Positions 34,195-45,168 of a DNA stretch of 64,000 nucleotides are shown in pieces. Below the pieces are notes generated by a model. That model was not told the DNA's origin. It worked only from the letters and a program-made list of their open reading frames with translations, and made no database searches. Source of the DNA: Cavenderia fasciculata. Lineage: Eukaryota; Evosea; Eumycetozoa; Acytosteliales; Cavenderiaceae. The stretch is taken from assembly GCF_000203815.1 (NCBI RefSeq), contig NW_004457695.1:1-64000 (forward strand). Direction: 5' to 3'. Both the position numbers and the translations under genes were made by a program. Each line of letters starts with the position of its first letter. The first letter of the stretch is position 1.

Positions 34195-35047
34195 ATGTCA
34201 CAAACTTATGTAAATCATAATCAACAACAAAAAAAATATCTATTCAAGATTATTCTCATTGGCTCCAGTGGTGTAGGAAAGACAAGTCTTCTTAGCCAAT
34301 ATGTCCACAAAAGATACATTCAACAACATAAAGCAACGATTGGTGTAGACTTTCTTACTAAAGATCTACAACTTAAAGATAGCAAAGGTGAAACTTGTTC
34401 TGTAACATTACAAATATGGGATACGGTAGGTTTGAATGAATCAATCAATCGATCTTAATCAATCAGCTCAATATCTAATCAACTAACTTAACTTTAATCA
34501 AAACATTCAAAATTGTTGTTGTTGTTATGTTATATAGGCAGGACAAGAAAGATTCCAAAGTTTAGGAAGTGCATTCTACAGAGGAGCAGATTGTTGTGTA
34601 TTAACCTATGATGTCAACGACCAAACCAGCTTTGAAAACCTTGACCGATGGAAAAATGATTTTATTCACCAGGCAGCACCATCATCACCATCATCCTCTC
34701 CGATTCCATACCAACTAGTTGTCATTGGAAACAAGATAGATATGGAGAATCAAAGATGTGTTTCACAGAAAAGAGCACAAGCATGGTGCACAGAAAACTC
34801 TGTAATATCCTACTTTGAAACATCGGCAAAAGACCATCAATTGGTTGAACAGACATTTGAAAGTATTGCTAGACAGATAGTTTTGGCAATAGAAAAACAG
34901 TTGTAAGTATTACTTGTTGTTCTCAACCTTTCCTGCTATTATTAACCTTTCATTCTTTTTTCAAAAAGTATCATTCCATACCAAAACGCTGACCCAAATA
35001 AGGTGGACATAAAGAAATCAGCCAACAATGAAAAGGAAAAGAAATAA
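34195..35047 (+). CDS. Rab-family small GTPase lacking C-terminal prenylation cysteines
   Basis: Three exons, 34195-34425, 34538-34902 and 34969-35047, give about 224 residues. All G-motifs are present: P-loop GSSGVGKTS, switch I with Thr in [18 protein letters not shown] (split by intron 1 exactly between T and A), GNKIDM and ETSAK. The segments IGVDF and [20 protein letters not shown] place it near Rab7/Rab32-type proteins. An Ala/Pro/Ser insert ([16 protein letters not shown]) sits before GNKID. The third exon codes [20 protein letters not shown] and a Glu-Lys tail, then stops: no CC, CXC or CXXX. Unless an alternative 3' exon exists, the protein cannot be geranylgeranylated. The ATG at 34195 was taken; an upstream in-frame stretch has none. 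Confidence 0.9.
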
Positions 35048-35085
35048 TCATAATGTAAATAATGGATGATCTTTATACTTACCAA

Positions 35086-35133
35086 TACATACATACATAC
35101 ATACATACATACATACATACATACATACATACA

Positions 35134-35163
<30 letters not shown>
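35086..35163. repeat. (ATAC)n tetranucleotide microsatellite
   Basis: Nineteen or so uninterrupted tetranucleotide copies directly 3' of the Rab gene, in the spacer before the convergent gene. It is the only long tetranucleotide array in the window. Confidence 0.97.
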
Positions 35164-35168
<5 letters not shown>

Positions 35169-35345
35169 TTATATTTATATTCACTCTGCAGGTATTGGTC
35201 TTGACGATTGGTAGACCAATATCTGCATAGATCTTTGTACATAACCATTTAATCGATCGAAAACAAATAAATTTATTTATTTATTTTGTAATGCTACGCA
35301 ATTCCAACATTGAGATAAAATATTCCAAAATATATAGGCTGGTGG

Positions 35346-36735
35346 CTATTTGTTCTTTCTTTTATTTTTACAACCAATATCATTATCATTGTGGCTGTTG
35401 TTATTGTTTTCATTGTTATTTAACAGTCTATCAATATCTTCATCAGTAAAGTTGTGATTAATTAGATCCAATATATTTGAAGAATTTGATACTCGAGAAA
35501 ACCTTTCCATCTCTTTAATGTCATCCTCGTCTATATCTATTTGACCGGTTCTCTTATTTTTAAATAATTCTTTATAGAGGTCCTCTATTTTCATTGATGC
35601 CAATCTTTCCATCTCTCTGCTCAACTCTACATGTTTCTCTTCCTCCTTTTCGACGTCATAATTATTTAAATCCAACGAAATGGGGTCGTCACTACTACTA
35701 CTGACGATAGTAGGTTTTTCTTGTTCGACAAGAGTTGATGTTGTTATTTGTGGTTGAATATTATTAGATGGTGATTCCAAACTAGGTCGAGCAAATTCGT
35801 CTTCGATAAAGAAATCACGAACAGGTTTGGGAGGGTTGTGTATTTTGTCATGTTCATGCTTTTCGCTGCAACGCACAACAAATTAAATTTAGTATTAGTT
35901 TGAAACATAGATTGATGCACATCTATCTTGCAACATACATTGATTTAATTTCATCTTTGGAAAATGTTAAAGGAATCGGTTTAACATGAGGATAGTGATG
36001 AAGTTGCCTTGAAGTCATTCTAAGCATTTCTTTGTTCTTGTCTATTGCTTTGATTTGTTGTGATTGTATTTGCATTCTCTTTCTGTTGAATTCTTTATCT
36101 ATTTGTTGTTGTTGTCGTTGTTGTCGTTGTTGTTGTTGTTGTTGCTCGCCATCGTCATCATCATCATCATCTTCTTCTTCTTGAAATATGTTTCTTGTTT
36201 TCTTATTTTTTGGTTTAGTATTGGAAGCATGCTTGTTTGTTGTTGCTTTTCTAAATACGCTATTCAGATCGTCATCTTGATCTAAATCAAAATCTTGAAT
36301 ACTTGAATCATCTTCAACTATATTATCGTTTTCCCTTTTAAACAACCTATTTAATTCATTTTCATCATCTAGATTGACTTGAGATATGTATTGGTTTTCT
36401 TCTTGTTCTTCTTCTTTTTCTTCTTCCTGTTCTTCTTGTTGATTTAATATATTTCTACTTGTAAAAGAGTGAGATGATTCTAAAAAGAGGTTATCTGATT
36501 TCTTTTTAAACATTGCATTTATATCTTTGAGCGACATATTGGTATCGTCACTATGATTAAGATGATCATCGTGTGGTGCTGATGAGGATGCAAATGAAGC
36601 AGTAGTAGTAGAGTATTTGGTTCCATATGATTTTGTTGTTGAAATAAATAACCTTATGGTACATGGTTCTATTCTATACAAATGACAGTGAGAATAACGA
36701 TAAAGATTATTCATCATAAATGCATTTATAATCAA
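35346..36735 (-). CDS. Probable mitochondrial protein with repeated DLNxxFKK-type motifs
   Basis: Two exons, 36735-35939 and 35865-35346, give about 438 residues. The N-terminus (Arg, Ser, Thr, no acids until about residue 55) fits a mitochondrial presequence. The rest is highly charged and low in hydrophobics. A short motif recurs: SLKDINAMFKKKSDNLF, DENELNRLFKRENDNIV and DDDLNSVFRKATTN, that is acidic residues, then I/L-N-x-x-F-K/R-K/R. A basic Arg/Gln helix follows, then HYPHVKPIPLTFSKDEI. Exon 2 adds an acidic second half with IEDLYKELFKNKRTGQIDID. I recognise no family. The composition suggests a disordered scaffold or mitoribosome-associated protein, as inference only. Confidence 0.75.
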
Positions 36736-36860
36736 AAATAAAGATAATAAGCTTTAAAGTTTTAGCACTTGTTGCAAAAACGAAACCAAAATAAAATTAA
36801 ATTAATTAATTTTAATAGTAGAACCAAGAGTGGGGGGTCATCGATCATTAAGAAAAGAGT

Positions 36861-37505
36861 ATGTCGTCACCTTCATTGAACAACAACAACAACAACAACA
36901 ACAATAACAACAATAACAACAATGAAAATGTAAACAACAAGACAAATAAGAAGAAGGTTTCATCGTTTCTACCAACTCTACCACTGCTCGATGACCTGGT
37001 TGAAAAGATAACGCTAACATCGATACCAGCATACTCTATGGGTGCTCTATTCATGGGTACATCGTTATACTATAGGTTTCATCTAAAGTCAATGATATCA
37101 AAAATATCACTCCTATCGAGTGTCCTTTTTCTTTCATCAGCCGTAATGATTGATAAACCAACCTATCAATATCAAGGTACCATTTTAGCTGGTGGTAAGT
37201 ATATAGATCAAAATGAATGACTACTACTACTATAGTAGTATGATTTATTGTTGTTGCTAATGACAGTTGTATGTTTAATAGGTACATCGGCATTGATTGC
37301 AGCATCTACCACTGCAAATGCATTCAAAAGTAAAAAAGTATTACCACTGGCCTTGGGGACTGCTTCATTTGCTAGCATGGCTTATCATGCATTCTTTCAA
37401 CTATATAATGATTTGACGCCTGTTCAGAAATTGATTAACCAACGACATGAAATTCTACTCGATACTAAAAAACAACAAAACCAAGAGAGAAAAGATCAAT
37501 TATAA
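36861..37505 (+). CDS. Small multi-pass membrane protein, possibly TMEM14-like
   Basis: Two exons, 36861-37194 and 37282-37505, give 185 residues. After a poly-Asn head there are about four hydrophobic segments: SIPAYSMGALFMGTSLYY, ISLLSSVLFLSSAVMI, TSALIAASTTANAF and VLPLALGTASFASMAYHAFF. The small-residue pattern and the GTxxLIAA / LALGTASFASMAYHAF stretch recall the TMEM14 (UPF0136) family, some of which act in the inner mitochondrial membrane, but the match is loose. The tail is short and charged. The GT-AG intron joins GG-T in LAGGTSAL. Confidence 0.8.
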
Positions 37506-37619
37506 ATGTAAATTAATTTTATTTAATATATATATATATATATATGATTGTAACTAGTTGGTTATTGTTTTGTTTTGTGTTGTTGTTGTTGTTGTTCATA
37601 TGAATGTTGTGTTGGTTGT

Positions 37620-38492
37620 TCAAGCTTGAGATTGTGGTTTTGTTTTTGGTTTTAGACTTCCCTCACTTCTTAGTACCTCCAAGAGACCTTTGTAAGTATA
37701 GTCTGTATTGGGTGTAAATCTATCGAGCTTTTGAGTAGCATCATCCAAGTAGTCAAAGTACTCGTAGTGTTGGACATCATCGGAAGCATAACGATAACAT
37801 TGGATGGTGGCTGTAAAGTCGTTGGTAATGTTTATGAGTTGATGTGTTTGGAAGATATTAGGTGCTAGGTATGTGACTTGATCTTGGTTGAAATTAGCTT
37901 CCAAAAAGGGTAATTTTATGCTAGGGTTGAGGTCACTAAAATACTTGCAGTGTATGGAATTGTGGAGCACCTTGATCACGGCAAATGCATCGGCATGCTT
38001 GTGGATTGGCGATCTATGTCCAGCTGGCCATAACTCCAAAACAAATGGTTTACCAGGAGAGTAACCATAGTTCTCTCCCAAAGTGACTCGAAGATAGGTC
38101 TCATCTAGCTTGGAATGATGAACCTCTTTCTTTTCGAGCAGCTTGTTGTAGAGTGCCTTACCTGGTTTGAGACTCGCTCTAATAGCATCTTGAACATCCT
38201 TTTCCAAAACGATTGATGGACCAGCTACAACACTATAGAGTGCTTGGCATTCTTTTGGAAGGTTACCAATGGTAGTGATAAATCCCTCTTCAATTTGTTC
38301 GAGTGTAATCTTTTCCTGGTGAACAACAAAAGGTGGGGTTGGTACTACAACTGGATCAATGTAATACTTGGCCTTTAAAATAGATAAAACATCAAGAGAT
38401 GTACCAACATATTTTAAATCATCTAAAAATCTAAATAAATAATAAATAATAAATAAAAGAAATAGTGTTGTTTAATATTTTCCTTCCTTTTC

Positions 38493-38545
<53 letters not shown>

Positions 38546-39089
38546 TATTCATAGTTGATACCTACTTTACATTTTCAGGTGATTTGTACTTTAAAAGTGT
38601 CAGATTCTCAATTGCTTCTCCTTTTCCAAATTTTAGGGATCGATTGTTACGATCGATTGAAATCCAATAATTGATTTCATTTCCCTTCTCCAACAATGCC
38701 TTGGGATTGGTTGTTTTGGCCAAAATGGTTTCTGGGTTGTTGTCATTACGGGAACGGAACAATACTTGGCTCTCAGAGACTTCCAATACATAGATATTCT
38801 TTTGGCCTTTGGTATCAATCTTTTCAGAGTTGAGATAGATTCTAAAAGATGAATTTGCCTTGATTCTCAATCTGATACTGCCTTGACTCAACACAAAGCA
38901 TTCTAGATCCTTGATGTAGTTTTCAACTGGCACTGGATTGGCAGATGGTGGTGAGTTCACATTTGAAATTTGACTTAGAGCAGCACCAACGATGGCTTGG
39001 GCAAGATGTAAATCAAATCCAATCTTTGATTTATCAAGCTTTGTAAAAGCAAAATACTTTGCATCAAAATCTAATATTGGTTGTGACAT
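37620..39089 (-). CDS. Farnesoic acid O-methyltransferase-like domain fused to cysteine dioxygenase-like cupin
   Basis: Two exons, 39089-38566 and 38430-37620, give 444 residues. The first part resembles the FAMeT/methyltransferase-like fold found in insects and amoebae (CFVLSQGSIRLRIKAN, then WISIDRNNRSLKFGKGEA). The second is a type I cysteine dioxygenase-like cupin: AGHRSPIHKHADAFAVIKVL matches the CDO metal site with two His of HxH, and FQTHQLINIT gives the third His. The Tyr of the crosslinked pair may be the one in IQCYRYAS, but the partner Cys is Ala, as in many bacterial thiol dioxygenases. It probably oxidises a small thiol or a related compound. The substrate is not knowable here. 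The intron between the two parts carries an (AAT)n run. Confidence 0.85.
38493..38544. repeat. (AAT)n microsatellite in an intron
   Basis: Pure triplet array within the single intron of the FAMeT-dioxygenase gene. Confidence 0.95.
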
Positions 39090-39367
39090 CTAGAGATTAA
39101 ATAGATTTCAAAGTTTGGTTTAGTATTTGATTTTTTATTCACAGATAAGCTCTTGTATTATCTACCTTTGTTTTAATTGTTTGTTGAATGATAATGTATG
39201 AATAAACCAAAACACAAATTTTTGTTTTATATACCTTCATTTTAAATATCTCATTGATTGATTGGGATGAACTCCCCCACGACGGTTGATCGAGATTGTT
39301 TTTTTTTTTTTTTTTGGCAAAACCAATCCAATTTTCATTGGGCAGATTAGAGGCTGGCTGATTTAAA

Positions 39368-39534
39368 TCAACTGTCTTGTTGTGTGTCTTCTTGTAATTT
39401 GGCAATGAGAGCCGGCAAGTGCTCGATTGAAAGTGCAAGGAATAGTGGTGTTCTTCCAAAGTCATAATGGGTTTGACGATGATAAAATAAAATATACTTG
39501 TATTCCAGTGGTTGTTGTTGTTGTTGGGGCATCC

Positions 39535-39619
<85 letters not shown>

Positions 39620-40705
39620 GGTTGATGGTATTTTTGATAATGCATCTATATTTGTATTATAATAAGGAGTTGGAATGAATGGATATGGATTATCCAATGA
39701 TCTGATTGATGAAGTTGTTTCTGATAATTTGTCACATTTCCAAAAGAATCTAAACTCTGTCTCTGCATCATAATACATGTATCCTTTCCAACACAATACA
39801 TCAAGTACATGATAAACCTTTTCAATAGGATCAAAGAGACAATCGAGTATACAATATCTACTGTTATTTCCACCACCTCCTCCTTGATCGGATCTGTTGC
39901 TAGCAGGTGATCCATATGGAAGAGCTGATGGAAAATTGGCAAGTAAATGTCCGTTTAAATCACGGGCAGCAGTATTTCCTTTTTGCGATATCAACAAACA
40001 TCTTGTTCCATTTGGTACTGGCACGGCATACCAATCATATTCAAACGATGATGGAATATCGTTCATTTGCTCTGCCAACATCATATTATTCGAATAATAG
40101 AGCATATCCTCTTGTTTTTTTCTTTCCTCGTTTTGTTTCTTGTTGAATTGTCTCTTTTCTCTCAATTTTTCTTTCTTTTGTTGTTGTTGTTGTTGAAATT
40201 GATCATCTATTACCATATCATTTTCATCTTGTTGATCTTTCTTTGTTGTTGTTGTTGTTGTTGTTGTTTCAACATCATTATTGTTATTGTTATTGTTTGT
40301 GATTTCATCAATAGTTGTTGGAGCTTTTAATATATATCTAATTTGATTTATAATATCTCTTCTCTTTAATTGTTGTCTCTCTAGATAATATTCTCTACGC
40401 TTTTCAGATTCAGGTTCAGAGATGATTGCTTTATAGGTTGATGGTGATCTTTGGTTATGAGCAGATACCGTTGGTAATGATGATGTTATTGTTGATGGGA
40501 ATAAAAGAGAGTCTTGAAAAAATGATGATGATGGAGTTGTTTTGGTAAATGATGTTTCATTGTTGTTGTTGTTGTTGTTGTTTGTTGTATCATTTATATT
40601 GTTTGAGGGTGATGACCAATCAGAACGACCAAGTAGAGTTGCCAACAAATTTGCTTCCTCTTCATTCTTTGCTTTGTTTAATGATTTCATCTTGTATTCT
40701 GTCAT
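39368..40705 (-). CDS. snupn: Snurportin-1 (m3G-cap snRNP import adaptor)
   Basis: Single exon, 445 residues. Snurportin binds the trimethylguanosine cap of U snRNAs and hands snRNPs to importin-beta. The cap-binding domain is clear: DWYAVPVPNGTRCLLISQKG, FPSALPYG, RYCILDCLFDPIEKVYHVLD, VLCWKGYMYYDAETEFRFFW and LFYHRQTHYDFGRTPL all align with the vertebrate protein in order, including the paired tryptophans. The N-terminal half is amoeba-specific Asn/Gln/Thr-rich with a Lys/Arg-rich helix (QLKRRDIINQIRYIL) that may serve as the importin-beta-binding part. A poly-Asn run of about 27 residues splits the C-terminal domain just before the QTHY segment. Confidence 0.9.
39535..39618. repeat. (ATT)n microsatellite coding poly-Asn in snurportin
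   Basis: About 28 pure triplets, read as AAT on the minus strand, inserted within the cap-binding domain. Confidence 0.95.
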
Positions 40706-40928
40706 GTTATTCTTATCTATCTATCTACGATGTTTACTATTATAAATAGATCTGGACCCAGAGAAGAATAAAATACAAAAGATTTTGTGTTTTTTTTTCT
40801 CAACAAAAGATTTATTTTGAGGATTTTTCTTTTATTATTATTATTATTGTAATACAATGAAAAGGTTTTAAAAATAAATATATGATGACCTGTTCTTAAA
40901 TTTTATGAATGATCATGTGGTTGACTTA

Positions 40929-42267
40929 TTATTGTTGACCTTCTTCTTGTTGTTGTTGTTGTTGTTGTTCTTTGAGAAGGTTTGGATGAATGGTCAAGAC
41001 GAGTGGCTTGCCAAGGATTCTTTCAAAGAGGTTCATTACATCGAGACAAGTAGTTTCAAAGTGAGAAGTAGCATCATAAGAGGTGGACAAGAAAGTCTTG
41101 TCTTGACGACCATCGGCGATTGGTTCGAAATAGTCCGAGACTGAAGTAAACTTTTCGACGATTGGACCAATCAAGTCATAGGCTGCTTGTAATTCCTTTT
41201 CTGGTTCGTTGGTTTCAACGTTTGTAGAAACGATAGCAACATACTTGCCCTTGGCACAAACCATGTGTGGTGATGAAATGACACCAATGTAAATATCACT
41301 CTTGCGACCAACTTGCTTTTGTGGAATGATGATTTGGCATGATTCATTGTTGTTGGAGTTTGGTACTGGGGCGTTGAGGATACAGATGGAACGGACAACA
41401 CGACCAGTCAACTTTACCTTGTCTGGGAAGTAGGATGGATCGGCAACAACATAGTCGGCAGTGACAGTCTCTCCTTCAGAGGTGACCTTGATCTTACCAT
41501 CTTCAGATACAATCTTTTCGATTGGCTTGTTCAACATATAGGTACCACCATAGATGGCAGACAAACGGGCAAATGCTTGTGGTAACTCTCCCAAACCGTA
41601 CATTGGGTAAATGTATGGTGATTTACCGTATCTAGCCAATGAATCAACATATAACTTCATTCTTTGGAATGATTCAATAGCTGGCTTATCTAAATATCTA
41701 ATAAAATAATAATAAATATATCATGTCTATAGGATCTCTCTATCTATCTATTTATCTATTTACTTACTCATCATTGAGGTAAAGACACAAAGCATGACCA
41801 ATGAAATCGATTGGATCAGCCTTGAGACCAAACTTGGCAAAGACAGCTCTCATTGTGGTAGTTTTGAGATTCAAACCATCATGAGTCTTGGGGTCTTCCT
41901 CATCATAGTTTTGGACAAAACTAAAGAATTTCTTGCAAGAGAATTTTTCAAAGAAACCCAACAATGACGATGAGAGAGCTTCAGAATCGGAAGCAGGTAC
42001 CTTTTGGATCTTTGGCTTTTGGTAGACATAGGAACCATCAACAACCTTAAAGTCTAGGTAACGGGTGACATCGGTGTGCAACAACATCTTGACAAGCAAA
42101 CCAGAAGAGAGAATAAACTTTGGAATAAGATCAATGTTGTAGTCACGAGAAGCTCCCAAAGTTGGTGGTGGTTTGGCACCAGCACGGAACTTTTCAAACA
42201 ATTGATTCAAATTAAGTGAAGCTGATTCACCTCCATAATATCCATTTCTATCCATATGCAATACCTA

Positions 42268-42345
<78 letters not shown>

Positions 42346-42762
42346 GAAAAGGGGTTTAGATAGTGCAACCATATGGTATACCATCACACACAACACACAC
42401 AAACACAAAATGTGTGGGTTTGTTGCTCTAAAAATTACCTTTTTGCCTTCAACAGAAAGTAACCCTATAAAAGAGAGAGTGATAGAAATTGATACAGATA
42501 TCTTATATTAGTAACCTATTGACAGATATTCTCTCTCTTTTTTATTCTCTCTCTCTCTCTCTAAATAATTGATCAAAATTGAAATCTATTTAGATGAATA
42601 TCTATAAACTCTATGTGTATATATATGTGTGTATATATAAATTTATAGATAGATAAACACCTGTAGATCTACTCTTTTGCTAGTTTTTGCTTTCTACTTA
42701 CCAGAAATGATACATTCTTTCAAGCCTGTTCCCAAGACAATACAATCATAGTGTTCATCCAT
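40929..42762 (-). CDS. gdi1: Rab GDP-dissociation inhibitor
   Basis: Four exons, 42762-42702, 42464-42439 (26 bp), 42264-41768 and 41697-40929, give 450 residues, the usual GDI length. GDI extracts and recycles GDP-bound, prenylated Rabs. The start MDEHYDCIVLGTGLKECIIS and the join [26 protein letters not shown] are near-invariant in GDIs, followed by FKVVDGSYVYQ, the Rab-binding LYLNDE platform and MYGLGELPQAFARLSAIYGG. The C-terminus is a short Gln/Glu tail. The tiny second exon is required to keep the conserved sequence intact. It is well diverged from Rab escort protein, lacking REP inserts. It is divergent from a TKL kinase. Confidence 0.96.
42269..42344. repeat. (AAT)n microsatellite in Rab GDI intron 2
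   Basis: About 25 pure triplets directly 5' of exon 3 on the minus strand, forming the pyrimidine-poor TTA-rich stretch just upstream of the AG acceptor. Confidence 0.95.
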
Positions 42763-43001
42763 TTTTTATGTGTAATATTAATATATATAAAGTGATAATA
42801 ATAATTTTAAACTGTGAAAAAAATGGGTGAACTGCTTCAAAAAATTCAAAACAAAAAAATAAATTTGAAAAAAAAGAAGTTTGGATTTTGTGTGGAGAGA
42901 AACCTATATTGTTATTGTCCTTGTGATTCTCATTTTTTTGTGGATGAATCAAGTATTATTATTTATTGCAATATAATTTATTAGGATTGTCTATATAGCT
43001 G

Positions 43002-43071
<70 letters not shown>

Positions 43072-43231
43072 GGATAAATCACCATTAAATCAAAAATTAA
43101 AATAAATAAAATTCAAATAATTTTTTCAACCCAACACAGAAGATTTTTGTTAGGCAACATACGGATAAGAAAGAGAGAGAGAGATCGATTGGTATATATT
43201 TATAAATATCACAATATAGTATAAATCCAAC
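42763..43231. promoter_or_regulatory. Divergent promoter between Rab GDI and TKL kinase
   Basis: About 470 bp of spacer containing a pure (ATT)23 array at 43001-43070 and an (GA)n tract near 43171. No coding frame beyond chance. Confidence 0.55.
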
Positions 43232-45102
43232 ATGGTTACAACAACGACGACTGCAACAACAACAACAGCAACAAACAATATTGAAGGATTACCATCAAAC
43301 GATGTCGATCTATTCAACATTGACTATAGTGATCTTTTGATTCTAGAAGATCAAACAGAGGTTGGAAGAGGTTCATTTGGCAAGGTATTAAAAGCATCTT
43401 ATTTCGGTACTACCGTTGCTGTAAAGGTATTACACTCTCTAGTCACTTCTGATCCTGATTATAATAAATTTATGCAACGTGAAATAAGAATATTAAAGTA
43501 TGAATCAATCAATCAATCATACATATATATATATATAGATTCACCTTACTAATTTTGAATATATATTTATATTTATCTAATATTTAGGGGAATGAGACAT
43601 CCAAATATTGTAATGTACATTGGAGGATGTATACATCAAGACAGACATATGATTGTAACAGAGTACATTGGTGGAGGTGATTTGCATCAAGTTTTAAAGA
43701 CACGACCACAAGATTTGACATGGCAAACAAAAATAAAGATTGCTCTAGATATTGCATCGGCATTCTCTTATCTACACTCCAAACAGATCATCTTTAGAGA
43801 CCTCAAAGCCAAGAATATTTTGATAGAAGAGGCTGGTGGCTCAATCATACGTGCAAAGATTTGTGATTTTGGTTTTGCTCGTCACCTCGAGACTAAACAA
43901 AGTCGTAATCTCACCCTATGTGGAACTGAAATAACAATGGCTCCTGAAGTTATTGTAGGTGATACTTATGATGAAACTGTATGTATATATAATAAAAAAA
44001 AAAGAAAAAAAAAAAAAAGAAAACTAATAATAATAATAATAATCCCTATAATTCCTACCTACCTTAGTGTGATATTTATAGTTATGGTATATTATTATAT
44101 GAATTAATTTGTGGAACTAGAACAGTAAAGAATGAACTAAAGAGAACACCTGAAAAGTCATTTGATTTGGATTTGGATTTAGCTGATTCCTATGCTTCTT
44201 CGACATGTCCAAAAGCATTACTTGAATTGGCTAGAATCTGTTGTTCATATGATCCCAAAAAGAGACCAAACTTTAAAACAATTACAATGGGTCTAACGGA
44301 TTTGTCATCAAAACCATTGGCTTCACTCCCTGTCAAAGGTGGACAATCACCAAGAACTAGCAACAACAATAACAACAACAAGAGTTTAAATAATATTAAA
44401 TTTGAAAACACAGATTCTGTAATATATAATGGACCAAGTGGAACTATCAATTCAATGACAAATATTGGTGGCGATGGACAAGGGACTGTACAATACAACT
44501 CTGTCATTATTAATCACGATGTTGAAACTAAAAAGTTCCCACAAGAGGCACTTGTTGATTATGGTGGCAAGAGAAACAAGATTATGAATCCATCATTCTT
44601 TTCACCACCATCCTCCTCAACAACAACCTCTACTTCTTCATCTACCACTAACACCTCCACAACAACAACAACCTCTACTGACTCTTCTTCTAATGAATCG
44701 ACAACATCTGTTGTTGTTCAGCCACCAAACAACACGACCATACCAAACAACAAACAGGAAAAAAAATTGTTATTTGCCGACGATTGTTCGACTGAAAGTG
44801 GATCACCCCCATCAACCCTGTTTACATCGATGACCATTAGCGAAATCAGATACCGTGAGCCATCTGTTTTTGAAAATCCAGATGATATCATCCAAATGAA
44901 AAGAAGATTCTTGTCATCACCAAATCTTCCTAGTCTTGGACAACAAGATACTACACAGACTTCTACCGACAGCTCGACTGCTACAAGTGGTCTAGCAAAC
45001 AGTTGGCATCCAACTACTGGTAACTCAACACCAAATAATAATAATATTAATAATGGAAAGAAAAAAAAAGGGAGGAAACAGAAAAAAAAAAGGGGGCAAT
45101 AG
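43232..45102 (+). CDS. TKL-family protein kinase with FRD in place of HRD
   Basis: Three exons, 43232-43497, 43588-43978 and 44068-45102, give 563 residues. The kinase domain (about 35-300) shows the Gly-rich loop EVGRGSFGKV, lysine in TVAVKVL, HPNIVMYIGGC, the catalytic loop IIFRDLKAKNIL, DFG in CDFGFARH, APE in TMAPEVI, and CDIYSYGILLYEL. The TKL class follows from GxFGxV, KxxN and the overall similarity to the dictyostelid drk-like group. All catalytic residues (Lys, Asp, Asn, DFG) are kept; only the HRD histidine is Phe. It should be active as a Ser/Thr or dual-specificity kinase. The C-terminal half is disordered Ser/Thr/Asn-rich with a Lys-rich end. Confidence 0.92.
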
Positions 45103-45168
45103 AAAGAAATAAATAATTTATTTATGAATAAAAGAAATTAATCTTCAAAATTGGGTTTGGTTTTCTTC

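Noticed and set aside
34942-35248. Minus-strand open frames made of Met-Tyr-Val-Cys repeats
   Set aside because: Direct translation of the (ATAC)n microsatellite.
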